Source: Miscanthus floridulus (Eukaryota; Streptophyta; Magnoliopsida; Poales; Poaceae). Taken from it: 64,000 bases of DNA. The position numbers and the translations under genes were made by a program. Below the pieces are notes generated by a model that was given only the letters and a program-made list of their open reading frames with translations, ran no database searches and was not told where the DNA came from. Where the stretch lies: NCBI RefSeq assembly GCF_019320115.1, contig NC_089587.1, forward strand, positions 89,546,939 through 89,610,938. Reading direction: 5' to 3'. Below, piece after piece: positions 36,111 through 47,343 of this stretch. Position 1 is the stretch's first letter, and every line of letters starts with the position of its first letter.

Positions 36111-38506
36111 AGGTGAAGGGTCGAGATGGCGACTAGAGGGGGAGTGAATAGTCTTTTCTAAAACTTAATCGTGTCGGCTAACCGATACAAATGCGGAATT
36201 AAAACTATCGGTCTAGCCAAGACTATACCCCACTATATATGTTCACTAGCACCTTGCAAAGATAACAATTATGCAACAAAGGTGCCGGGCTAGCTAGAGC
36301 TCTCCTAAACAATTCTAGAAGCACGGTTACACAAACCAATGCCACTAGTACTTTAAGCAACAAGGGAGCTCCTACACATGCTAGTAAGCAAAAGCACAAA
36401 GCTAACGATACTCACTAGCAATGCTCAATAACAAGGCAACCAATGCCTAATTAGAGAGCACAAATACTTAGCTACACAAACTAAGCAATGTGACTAACAA
36501 GGTTACTAAAACCAAATTAGCCACGCAAGGGAGCTACTTCTATGCTACACAAGCAAGAAGGTAATTAGCAAGCTACACAAGCTATCTAATTACAAGAGCA
36601 ACTACACAAGCTTAATATGTATAAAAGTAATTGCAAGCTTGTGTAACGGGGATGTAAACCAACGGGAAGAATAAGGTTGACACGGTGATTTTTCTCCCGA
36701 GGTTCACGTGTTTGCCAACACGCTAGTCCCCGTTGTGTCGACCGCTCACTTGGTGGTTCGGCAGCTAATTAGCATCACCCGCTAAGCCCGCACGTCGGGC
36801 ACCACAAAAACCTACCCCTTGAGTGAGGGTAGCTCAATGACACGCTTTACTAGAGTTGCTCTTCGCGACTCCCGCGGGGCGAGCACAATGCCCCTCACAA
36901 GCACTTCTCCGGAGCGCCGCACAAGCTTCTTGCGCGCTTCAACGGAGACCACCACCAAGCCATCTAGGAGGTGGCAACCTCCAAGAGTAACAAGCACCAC
37001 CGGCTTGCAACTCGATCACCTAGTGCCACTCGATGCAACCTCACGATGCAATCGCACTAGAATCGCTCACTCACACAATCGAATGATCACTATCAAGTAT
37101 ATGTGTGATGGAGGGCTCCCAAGCACTCACAAGCATGGACACTAAGTCCCTTGAGGTGCTCCGCACCAGCCATGGCTGAAGGCCACTTCTATTTATAGCC
37201 CCAAGGGCTAAACTAGCCGTTACCCCTTCACTGGGCAACGGTCGGGCCGATCGGACGCTCCGGTCGAGTTGATCGGACGCTGGACCTCAGCGTCCGGTCG
37301 CTCGCAGACGACCACGTGTCCCGGTTCCAATGGTCACTTGACCTGACCGGACGCAGCAGCTTCAACTGACCGGACACTGGACCCTCAGCGTCCGGTCGTT
37401 TCCAGTAAGCTCCCGAGCATGACCGGACGCGTCCAGTCGAACGCGATCGGACGCAGCCAGCGTCCGGTCACACTCCAGCTACTGCGTCACCGTACGTCAG
37501 CCTAACCGGACGCAGCCTTCCAGCGTCCGATGCATTCAGATCCAGCGTCCGGTCAGTTGACCGACGCCGGCATCTTCGCGACTAACTCATTTTCACTTCT
37601 AACTTCTTCACCCTTGCACCAATGTGCTAACCACCAGAATTTGCATCCGGCGCAATAGAAAATAGGCATTCCATTTTCCCGAAAGCGCCGAATCCCGCCG
37701 AGCTTGTGAGGTGGGAGGGAGAGAGGGACCCAAACACCACCTCCTTTGTAAATGTGCCAACACCACCAAGTGTACACCACCATGTGTAAGTGTGTTAGCA
37801 TTTTCACAATCATTTCCCAAAGGATGTTAGCCACTCAACTTATCACGCCACTCGATCCTAGCGACAATGCAAAGTTAGATCACTCGAGTGGCACTAGATG
37901 ACCGATATGCAAACAAGTTTGCCCCTCTTGATAGTACGACCATCTATCCTAAACCCTGTCATAAACTTCTCTACACACCTATGACCGGTGAAATGAAATG
38001 CCCTAGGTTATACCTTTGCCTTGCGCATTCCATTCCATCTCCTTCAAAGTCGATGCAACACATGCACCAACACGATCAACAATGATATGATCCACTTCAT
38101 ATCATCACATGATCATATTGGTTCATCGATCTTGACTCTACTTGCTCTTCACCGTTGCCATCGTCCATCGGCGCCAAGTCTTGCTCAAGCTTCACTGCCA
38201 TGCGGTCCATCACTCCAAAGCCTTCGACTTGCCCTTCACGCTTGCAACCGGTCCATCAAGCCAAGTCTTGTCTTGATCTTCTCCGCCTTGATCACATGAC
38301 TCAATGTCATGTCTCATGTGCATTTAAGCTCCTTCATCATCACATGTGTGAGCTTTGCAACGTCTCCAAGCCATTTTCACCTTCATGGCATATGTTGCTC
38401 ACACACATGTACTTGTGGACTAATCACCTATGTATCTCACATAAACACAATTAGTCCACCTAAGTTGTCACTCAATTACCAAAACCAAACAAGGACCTTT
38501 CAAAAG
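36111..38506 (-). mobile_element. 2.4-kb interspersed grass repeat, non-coding, with CCGGACGC clusters
   Basis: Read on the minus strand it begins AAAGGTCCTTGTTTGGTTTT and ends GGTCGAGATGGCGACTAGAG-like sequence (reverse sense), a recurrent non-coding repeat of Andropogoneae genomes. GACAA at 36106-36110 and 38507-38511 could be a 5-bp target duplication. Between about 37240 and 37565 the motif (G)TCCGG(T/A)C or its reverse GACCGGACGC recurs at least ten times. No gag or pol is seen, so it may be a LARD-type or unclassified element. The class is uncertain. Confidence 0.55.
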
Positions 38507-40188
38507 GACAACTCTTGAAGCAGGTCTACCTTTAGATTCGAAGTCTGATTTACTTTTTACCTGTAAACATTGAGACAATCCTCCTCCGGTTGCAGTATCA
38601 TCCTACCTTTCCATTTCATTCTGACCAATTTCTTCCCATATTTGAATGCACACAAAATATACAATAGCACAAAGGCACTATATTAGTGATCATCTCTTGA
38701 GTTCACATAGTGGACATGCCAAAATCCCATGGTGACAGTGTGGGTGAGTGGAGTCAACCAGTCTAGGGTCGACCACACAGGTTGGGACAAAATCAAATGA
38801 GAGCATTTGAGATGGTAAACAGGCAATCACTTTAACCATATTTGAGCTCACATCACAATGACCATACATGAACAGGAAGCTAAAGAAAATAGCAGGGCAT
38901 GAAAATTAAAGCACATGACAGGCAATATTCAATCAAATGGGAGATATAATCGATCACTATTAGGAAAGTAGATCAATGGACTGGATAATGGCACTATATA
39001 TGGATTGAGAGTTGGATTGTTTTTTAAGTCGGAATTCTATAGTGAAACAACTTGATGAGGACAGTCAAATAGTTGTCAGAAAGCATATAACAACAACCTA
39101 TAGTGTTCTACAACTATATTGATTCAGGTTTCCTGCAAAACTCTAAGTTTACTATCCGGAACTACATACAAGTTTATGATATTATGATATATAAATGTCA
39201 TGCACAATTTGGCTGTTGCACTGCATTTTAGTGCAGCTGAACTGGACCGTGTATATCAAAAATTCAGTTTGTGAGTATGAATTATAAATTCAGTGCGTTG
39301 AAACAGCTACCAGAATAACTTTGATCATTTAAAAAAGTTGACCAAGATAATCTTGAAAAATTAATGCATAGAATTAGAGAGGACATATCAGATTTAGGTA
39401 AATAACACAAAAGTCAATGGATGTCAACACTGAATTAGCATTTTTTATGGTAGCTAACTAATTCTATAATTCATCAAAACAAATATATTGATTGAGAAAC
39501 AGTAGTGTGATCCATGTGTGCGACCATCATCCCTAATGCCGACGTCAAGATTGGGGAGATGACAGAGTAGGAAGCGGGAGAAACGGGACACGGTGAAAGC
39601 AATTCGCATCTAACTGAATCCTCTCTACTTCTGAATCCAATTGTTGGACCGTGAATGATTAAGAAATTACCTGGTCAGGCAGACTCTGATTTCAGGCATT
39701 GCTTGGTTGAAGCCCTGCAATCATGCTTGTGTGAATGACAGGGGCAGGCAGTGGTTTGATTTTTTTTAGTTCTTGTGAGTCCCAGTAAAGAACAAAAGCA
39801 TGTGTCGTTATTTATATAAGAGAAGTTTTAAAATATATGTTGGACAGTTATGCAGTTTAGTCATTCTATCTTAAAGGAAATAATATCAGCATGGCTTGCG
39901 GTCTCACGAGAAAGGAGTATAGGACTGATTTATATTTATAAAAATTTTGAGATATTGACAACACCAACATACTAACAACATCAGATTGTGATGGCTACTA
40001 ACCTATTGTCATAGGCATAATTACTAAACAACTGTTGCACTTATGGTGATTGGGGAGATACATCAGAACGTGTTAGCATTTTAGTAGTCTATTAAATTAT
40101 TTGACTGAAAACTTCACGACTTAGCTGCCTTCTTTTCCTGACAATTTGGACATGAATTTTAGTGAACATTGACAATGTCTGTTGTTAC
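38507..40188. other. Intergenic or intronic DNA with weak minus-strand exon candidates
   Basis: Mostly AT-rich and without a gene. On the minus strand, 38561-38602 and 39669-39712 are bounded by AG and GT and are open in compatible phases. See the separate low-confidence transcript entry. Confidence 0.4.
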
Positions 40189-41059
40189 CTTATTCTCACC
40201 GGAGCTCCAAATCATTACAGTTGGTACTGTTTCAACTGTCTCTGACCCTACTGTTAACAAAGTGCAGGCACCTACAAATGCAAGCAGAAATGCAGATGCT
40301 AAACCAAGAATAACAGAACAAATGGAAGCAAGCAGAACACCAGATTGATGCAATCATGATTCATGAAAGAGCATGATGAGTCCTAGCTTAATATAAAACA
40401 AGGCACAAACTATTTAGCACACTGTGATTGCCAAAAAAATGAAAAAAACATGCTCAACCCTGCATTTAGAAGAAAAAAATTCATCACCTGCTCATCCATC
40501 GCAGGCACGGGTGCCTGTCGTCACCGTCCATAGCGTCAGCGAGCCCCACGTGTACTCCCGTGCGTGCGTGCTTCAACAAAGGCGAACCGGCAGTGCGGGG
40601 ACATGCACAGGCTGGCACAAGCACCCGTACGCTCATCGTGCGCGTGGTGTGCGTAAGCCCAATGAACCTGACCGTAGCAACACCAGATCCGACGACCCCG
40701 ACGCACAGCCAAGAAGACAACCCGATCCCACTGCAGTAGAAAGGGAAGAAAGGGAGGGGCGGGGGTGCAGCAGTACCTGTGGCATGGCAGGGACAGGGCC
40801 ACCAAGAGGAGTAGGAGAGGAGTACGGGAGCTTCCTTCTGCTGACGCCGCCGCCGCACCGGGGGACGGTCGCCCAGGCCGACGCGCCCAGCCCGCCCGTG
40901 TTGGGGCTACCGCTCTGGGATCGCCTTCCACGACGACGAGTAGGCAGGATGGCGTGCACGTCGCGAGCTCACGATGAGGACGACGGCACTGTTGCAAGGC
41001 TGACGAGGAGGGCGACGGCACTGCTGTGAGGCTGAGGGCAGGGCAGAGCAAGGACTACG

Positions 41060-41639
41060 GGCGAGAGGGATTGATCTTGCCTTCCCGGGGCCGAGCGTGA
41101 TTTGGGGCGGGACCGACGCCTTTCGTCAGGAGTCGCGGGATCACACCGTGTGGACAGAGCGACGACCCCAAAACAAATGTTGCACTAAAAAGTATCCACG
41201 CTTTGTTCTTTTTAGTTGTAGGAGAAACCTAAGCTAGCCAGGCGATTTCCGTTTATGCTTACTGTAGCTCGCATGCTTTTCCATTAATCAATGGAGAAAA
41301 AGGATGACCCGGGCCCCGGCCCCGGCCCCGCCGGCCCGTTCAAACTGTGCGAGAGACCGAGAGTACACAAAAGCAAACAGTGCCATGCAAAAAGCAGCAA
41401 AAATAAAGCTTTTGTACACACTAGGACAACGTACGCGCACCGGCAAGGCAACGGAGCGAGGTTTGGATGTACCCTACGGGCTGGGGCATGCATGCATGTG
41501 CAAATTAAACGCGATCAGCCTAGATTAATGGCGCTCGATGATTGAGCGGTGGCAGTAGACGAGTAGACGACGACGCAGAGATGTACGGACGCGGTGGTGC
41601 AAAATAACGCTCTGCCCTTGCGCGACGACGACACACGCA
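41060..41639. other. GC-rich intergenic DNA
   Basis: No gene seen. A short CCCCGG-type repeat (GGCCCCGGCCCCGGCCCC) lies at about 41310-41335. Overlapping open frames here come from base composition. Confidence 0.5.
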
Positions 41640-41647
41640 CAAGCAAG

Positions 41648-41837
41648 CAGGGGCGGATCCAGCGGTGGGGCGGGGGGGGGGGCTCAAGCCCCCCTTACCC
41701 AAACCAAATCAGTGCAAATTACTGTAGAGCCCCTATGAATTTTTAGGCAAAGTTCTATAGTGTAGGGGGGCTGAGACTTAAGATCGAGCAGCAGTGTTGT
41801 TCAGTCCCCCCTAAAATATTTCCTGGATCCGCCGCTG
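41648..41837. mobile_element. hAT-like MITE with 8-bp TSD, copy A
   Basis: Ends are CAGGGGCGGATCCAG and CTGGATCCGCCGCTG (inverted). The exact 8-bp repeat CAAGCAAG flanks it at 41640-41647 and 41838-41845. The inside holds GGGCTCAAGCCCCCC. It is 190 bp long. Confidence 0.85.
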
Positions 41838-41986
41838 CAAGCAAGGACACGCCGTGATGCCATGCATGTGAAAGGTGGCAGAGACGACGACGCGAGATTG
41901 TGCGACCAATAACCAAGCCCAAGCGATCGATACGTAGCTGAGCTGTAGTACGTGCAGAGATCGACGACAGTAGTGCAGCTAGCATA

Positions 41987-42164
41987 CAGGGGCGGACACA
42001 GCGGTGGGGCGGGGGGCTCAAGCCCCCCTACCTGTATCGCAGCAGTGGAATTATCTGTGGAGTCCATATGAATTTTTAGGCAAAATTTTATAGTATAGGG
42101 GGCTGAGACTTAAAATCAAATATCAGTGTTGTTCAGCCCTCTAAAATATTTTCTGGGTCCGCCA
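41987..42164. mobile_element. hAT-like MITE with 8-bp TSD, copy B
   Basis: Same family as the element at 41648 (shared CAGGGGCGGA start, GGGCTCAAGCCCCCCTA, TATGAATTTTTAGGCAAA and CAGTGTTGTTCAG). CTAGCATA at 41979-41986 and 42165-42172 is the likely target duplication. The right end may extend two bases further. Confidence 0.8.
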
Positions 42165-42602
42165 CTAGCATATATGTGCAACCGCACGCCGGTGCATACG
42201 TGCAGCCGTATCCGTATGTCCTGTCGTCCAGGGCTCCAGGCACAAGTGAGCAATACCACCCTTGCAGTTGCAGACACGGACACGAAAGGCCAACACGTAC
42301 GTACCTACGTTACGATCTGCTCCCTCCTATGCATGCACACACACATAGGCGCGCGCCGCTCGCGGTCGACCCCGTGCATGCAGGCCGCCGCGCCAAATTG
42401 GGTGCATAACGCGCTAGCTGGCTGCTACTATTCATCACTAGCTAGTACCTGCCAGGATCGAGCAGCACTGTACTAGGTTTACGGCCTTTGGCAACAATAG
42501 TATAATTTTGGCGTTTACGGATGCAATTGCAAACAGCAGCAGCAGCTAGCCGTGCTGTGTACGTACGTGGCCGGCCTGTGGTCCAGAAACCACAAAGTAA
42601 TA

Positions 42603-42741
42603 CAGTCTGTTCGTTTAGCTGTGGCTTATCGTAAACGATCGTAAATTTTTAGTCGAAACAATATTTTTTTCTCACACAAACCAGCTAGCAGTACTTCTTC
42701 ACGAACCAGCAATGATACGAACCAGCCAACCAAACAGGCTG
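42603..42741. mobile_element. hAT-like MITE, CAGTCTGTTCG/CAAACAGGCTG ends
   Basis: Imperfect inverted ends (CAGTCTGTTCGTTTAGCTGT; reversed right end CAGCCTGTTTGGTTGGCTGG). It shares its general layout with the element at 21414. I found no clean target duplication. Confidence 0.55.
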
Positions 42742-42814
42742 AAATAATGAGCCATTACTAGTACCAGCTCCTACAAGTAATAATGAGCCATTACTCCCAA
42801 CAAAGTCGGAGTAA

Positions 42815-43158
42815 GGGGGTGTTTGTTTTCTTAGACCGGATTTTAGTCCCTGTTCCATCGAATGTTTGGACACATGTATGTAGTATTAAATATAGACAAA
42901 AAAATAACTAATTATACAGATTGCGACTAATTTGCGAGACGAATTTTTTAAGCCTAATTAGTCCATGATTTGACAATGTGGTGCTACAGTAAATATGTGC
43001 TAATGATGGGTTAATTAGGCTTAATAGATTCGTCTCGTAAATTAGTCTCCATCTGTGTAATTAGTTTTTTAATTAACTCATGTTTAGTCCTCCTAATTAG
43101 CATCCGAACATTCGATGTGACACGGACTAAACTTTAGTCCCTGGATCCAAACACCCCC
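42815..43158. mobile_element. Tourist/Harbinger-type MITE, TSD TAA
   Basis: Ends are GGGGGTGTTTG and CAAACACCCCC, with TAA at 42812-42814 and 43159-43161. Long inner inverted homology (GACTAATTTGCGAGACGAAT against ATTCGTCTCGTAAATTAGTC) shows a hairpin-capable 344-bp element. Confidence 0.85.
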
Positions 43159-43161
43159 TAA

Positions 43162-43393
43162 GGCCCTGTTTAGATTCAAAAAATTTTTACCCCAAAGTGT
43201 CACATCGAATCTTACGGCACATGCATGGTGTACTAAATGTAGACGAAAAACAAAACTAATTACACAGTTGGGTGAGAAATCGCAAGACGAAACTTTCAAA
43301 CCTAATTAGTCCATAATTAGACACTAATTGCCAAATACAAACGAAAGTGCTACAATAGCCAAAACCAAAAGATTTTACCAACTAAACGCGCCC
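43162..43393. mobile_element. Second Tourist-like MITE sharing the middle TAA
   Basis: Starts GGCCCTGTTTAGATTC and ends AACTAAACGCGCCC, followed by TAA at 43394-43396. Its left TAA (43159-43161) is also the right TAA of the preceding element. The inside shares CTAATTAGTCCATAATTAG and CACATCGAATCTTACGG-type sequence with related families. Confidence 0.75.
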
Positions 43394-43757
43394 TAACCAC
43401 GTACTGGGACGACTGGGGCATTCAAGCGGCAGCGTAGTAGAAGCTACAGCATCGAGACTGCATTGGCCGTCAGCACTCAGCCTTTTCATTTCAGCTAGAT
43501 TGACTTATAAATTATGACTGAAAATGCTGCTGACTAATTTAGTATGAAAGAAAAATATTATTTATTGACTAATAAGCCAAAGCTTATAAGGCAGATACAG
43601 CCTGCCGAACAAGCTGACGTCGTCTGCTCGATCGAGCCGACGAGCCCGGCCCGCATCGCCCCGACCGGAGCTGCAGTGCTTGCCTGCCTACATGCCCCTC
43701 GTACGTCGTAGGCCGCCCACCGCTGCGGTGCCCCCTGTACTTGCAAATTACTAGGCG

Positions 43758-43783
43758 TACGTTACGTTACGTTACGTTACGTA
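43758..43783. repeat. (ACGTT)n pentanucleotide microsatellite
   Basis: Five units of ACGTT within TACGTTACGTTACGTTACGT and the following bases. Confidence 0.9.
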
Positions 43784-44050
43784 GCAGCTACTCATACAGT
43801 AGGCTCTCGACCGGTGCAGTGTGTCCTCTCTCGATATCGATCTGTCTGATGCTGCCATAGATCTACCCTCGATCGTCGTCGTACGCTAGCTAGCTGCCCC
43901 GCGCGCGCACCGCATCCATCGTGTTTCAGTTTTTTTTATAGCCTGATGAGTGCAGGCTATGGCAACGCTCTGACATCGAACAGCTAGCTCCAGCGTGTAT
44001 ATGGTCTTAGTCTTAGCGAGCTCGTACGTTACTATGGGATAGCTAACATT

Positions 44051-44220
44051 TTGTACTAAAAACACATGGATCACACGATAAGATAATAATACTGTAAAAA
44101 TTAAATACCAACGCTAAAGTGACATTTAATCCAAAAAACAAAGTTCGTGAAATTAACAATCATGGTGAGCGTGGCGTCGCAGGCTCTCAAACTCTACTAT
44201 ATAGACCTTTCCGTGATGTG
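44051..44220. repeat. Dispersed repeat family, copy 3
   Basis: Matches the copy at 23441 over TTGTACTAAAAACACATGGA through TATATAGACCTTTCCGTG, in the same orientation, and diverges at the end (GTGATGTGG replaces GTGTTGCAACGG). Confidence 0.5.
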
Positions 44221-44517
44221 GTTAAGTCATGACGCACACCTCTAGAAAGGATATGTGAATGATGGGCAACGTGCATTACAAGGGGAAAAAATATTCACCG
44301 GATAACATATATATTGTAAAACATCAATTGTTGTGATCAAGGCGTCAAACTCAAGAGATAGCAGCACATCTCTTGGGCATGGGAGAAGCGACAGATGGTT
44401 GAACTTCCACCGGTCTCGTAATGCCACGCAGTGCAGTCCTGTTGTCTTTCACCAGGATGCTTGGTCTTCAAATTTCAGTAACATCGCAAATCTTTTTGCT
44501 ACAGTTTCATCCGAAGA

Positions 44518-45353
44518 GTTTTTTTTCGAGCAGAGAGAAAAGCTTTATTAGCTAGCTATCGGCGAATTACAATCGAGATGATGGAAGGATAGAGCACACG
44601 CAGACACTTGTCCTTGCCAAGCCGCAGAATGTTTACGACGTCTAGGCAAAGAAGCTAAAGTATTTGCCACTTGATTGCACTATTTCTTTACTTGGGAACA
44701 CTTTCAATCACTCATTGAGAATCGTTTAACCGATGCAACCATCGAAGACGGCAAACACGGGTACTACCTATTGGTCTCAGGTTGTCCCTGAGGAATAAAG
44801 TTGTCCCTCCATATCCTTGTACTTCTCCCGTCACCAATTTTGTACACCACACCATGCATGTTTATCTCCAAGCCATATCCAATTCGTCTCCATGTTTGGG
44901 ATCTTTCAGCCGCTGGAACATTATCAAGTAAGTTACATGAGAGAAATATTTAGCTTTCAAAAGACGCGCACAGAGACTATCTGGCAAGGCCACCAGCCTC
45001 CATGTCTGTCTAGCAAGTAAAGCCTGATTGAAAAGTCTTAAATCCTTGAAACCCAAAGCTCCAGAGCTCGATCTTAGGAAGTATCATTTGTTCCCATGGT
45101 TTCGACTGAATCTTCCACATTGCCATTTTCAGCTTAAATCCTTGAAACCCAAAACTCCAGAGCTCGATCTTAGGAAGTATCATTTGTTCCCATGGTTTCG
45201 ACTGAATCTTCCACTTGCCATTTTTAGCTCCCCAGCCAGAAGACCCATATGTGCTTCATCAGATCATCACACAAAGTCAGTGGAAGTTTGAACACGCTCA
45301 TCACATATGTAGGGAGGGCTTGTGCAACAGATTTGAAACAAGACCTGCTAAAA
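44518..45353 (-). mobile_element. 5'-truncated L1 LINE with TSD and internal 96-bp tandem duplication
   Basis: The minus strand carries the reverse-transcriptase C-terminal piece MGFKDLRLFNQALLARQTWR (45056 downwards) and ends in AATAAAGCTTTTCTCTCTGC, then a poly-A read as T at 44519-44526. TTCATCCGAAGA at 44506-44517 and 45354-45365 is a 12-bp target duplication. Inside, CTTAAATCCTTGAAACCCAA starts at 45037 and again at 45133, a 96-bp duplication. Stops and frame changes make it inactive. Confidence 0.85.
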
Positions 45354-45365
45354 TTCATCCGAAGA

Positions 45366-47338
45366 ATTGTGAAATGACCTATAAGCATCATATCTGTTAT
45401 TTTTTTTTATCAAAACCAATTCATCTACAAATGCTAAGGAAATGTATGATCTATAACAAATACTAACAAAATCAATGTTGAGCAATACTAAAATACTTCT
45501 ATAATTCCGATGGTGCCTTATAAGGTCCAACGCGGGTCATTAACATGCTAACCAGTCTGGATTTAATGTTTAGGACAAATATACAGTAGAAAAGATCCAA
45601 TTGCAAGAAGAGAGAGGGTTTACCTTAAGAGGACAAATATATAGTGACCCATAATTTAGTATTGCAGCTATATCTCAATATTTGGGGATCTTGAAATGTA
45701 ATTAGGAAGAGCTTTTACTCTTGAAAAAAATAGTGGAGTGCACATGGAGGAAGAACCAAAGTGCCAAGGTTGCCAAGATCAAGCTGGGACCTTTGGATTA
45801 GGAGGTAGGAGGGCAGCGACCCTTGAAACCATGGCACAAATCACCATTGAAGATGGCATCACTGTTTCAGATACTATTTCCATATTAGTGCTGCACCTGA
45901 AAAAACAAAAGTACAAAATGAATTAACCAAATCAGCGAGAGCGCAGTTAACCAGCTATTGTTTAATTCGATGCATTCTGAAAGAGCAATTATTTAGGAAC
46001 AAAGGTCATATATAACGTTAAAATTATGAAAAGTGTAACCAGCTACAAAATGGAGAAACCATGCGGCTTTACTGCATACTCGCGTCGTTCAAGCCATCCG
46101 TATGGCTGTTTCTTGGTGAAATTCTTTTGAAAATATAAGCATGTTGCTTTTTAGTAGAAAACATGAGGCTAAATCTTATCAGGGACAGGAAAAAAAACAT
46201 TAGTATTGCTCCAATACCTGCACTGTTGCAGCTGTCAGTGTCAAGCATAGTATTGCAAGTATAACTGATTGGCCTCAGCTTAATTCTCTTTGGTTCAATA
46301 TTCACTGATGTCTACGGCTGGAATGCAAATATAGTTGAATCCAAAACCTAAATAAGCAGAGCAAACAAACATTAATATAAAACTGTAGCCAACTGACCTC
46401 TCATCTTGTCAGTGAATCGAGGGGGATAAATCCTTAGGGTCCTGCATGTACTTGGATCAAGCGTGCTTAGGGTACTCCAGTAAATTAGCAGATAAAAAGG
46501 GATGGAGAAATTGACAATGATAACAGAACCATCACTTGGAATGAATATTAAATAGGCATGTACACTGTAAAGATATACGAGAGACCTTACATTTTGTTAA
46601 CTGATGCTGTCTTAATGGAATCAATAAGTGATATGTATTTACATATAGAGAAAAAAAAACCGCCAATACAGAAACATAAGATTCCACGAGCCAAAATATT
46701 TTCCATGCATAAACAATGAAACAAAGGAGAAGCTAATTTCACAATGGCTTTCCACATAGCTTAACGATCAGAGACTCATACACTTTGTACTCAACAAACT
46801 AATCCTAAAAAGTAGCAGAATAATACTACAACGTTGCAGGCACTAACTAATAAGGTTATGTGCTTGTGCTCCTCTGTACTACTGAAAATCAGGATAGCAC
46901 CATCATCATCGCTGAAAAATCTAGCACGAGCTCAAGCTGCTTTTTATCTATGCTTCTTATGATCTCTGCATTGCCAAATCATAGAAAATAAAACAATGTC
47001 AAACTGTCCCTGCATTGCCAACAATGTTTTGTCAGTTACTGCCTAATCTCCTAATGAGTTGGTAACCATCCCTGACAGTTTCAGACTGGCACATTACCTT
47101 CAGTCTTATGCTGATATTGGATTAGATTTTAAACAGACATCTTCCCCATGTAGTTGCATCTGTAGGACAAATCTTGACAGGAATTAGGAAGCTGGGAAAG
47201 CGAATGAAGTATCTCGAGGAAACTATAGAGAACACATGTTCAAGTCCACTAAATCAAGTTTTATTTTTGAGGACCAGTAATTGGACTTCTGAATCCACTA
47301 CTCCTGAAAATAAGAGTTTTTTTTATAGAAAAAACTAT
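45366..47338. other. Low-repeat DNA with weak minus-strand exon candidates
   Basis: On the minus strand, AG...GT bounded segments are open at about 46226-46307 (VNIEPKRIKLRPISYTCNTM), about 46399-46438 (TLRIYPPRFTDKMR) and about 46925-46975 (EIIRSIDKKQLELVLDFS). Another frame at 45738-45890 contains EIVSETVMPSSMVICAM. They look more protein-like than background, but phases do not all fit and I recognise no family. It could be a decayed gene. No other feature. Confidence 0.3.
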
Positions 47339-47343
47339 GAACT

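Larger units (their letters stand above)
35995..40858 (-). other. Candidate spliced minus-strand transcript, coding status doubtful
   Basis: A GC-rich block (about 40560-41050) ends in a donor CCACAG|GTACTG near 40775. Further AG...GT bounded segments follow at 40189-40271 (frame TVGSETVETVPTVMIWSSG), 39669-39712 (NQAMPEIRVCLT), 38561-38602 (MILQPEEDCLNVY) and 35995-36015. Their phases agree. However, the matching first-exon frame has no ATG (only a GTG at 40858), the exons are tiny, and no known family shows. It could be a non-coding RNA, a decayed gene or chance. Confidence 0.28.

Noticed and set aside
40424..41051. Long overlapping frames on both strands (up to 201 codons)
   Set aside because: GC-rich sequence gives open frames on all strands. 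No domain or codon pattern favours one, and the best minus-strand chain lacks an ATG.
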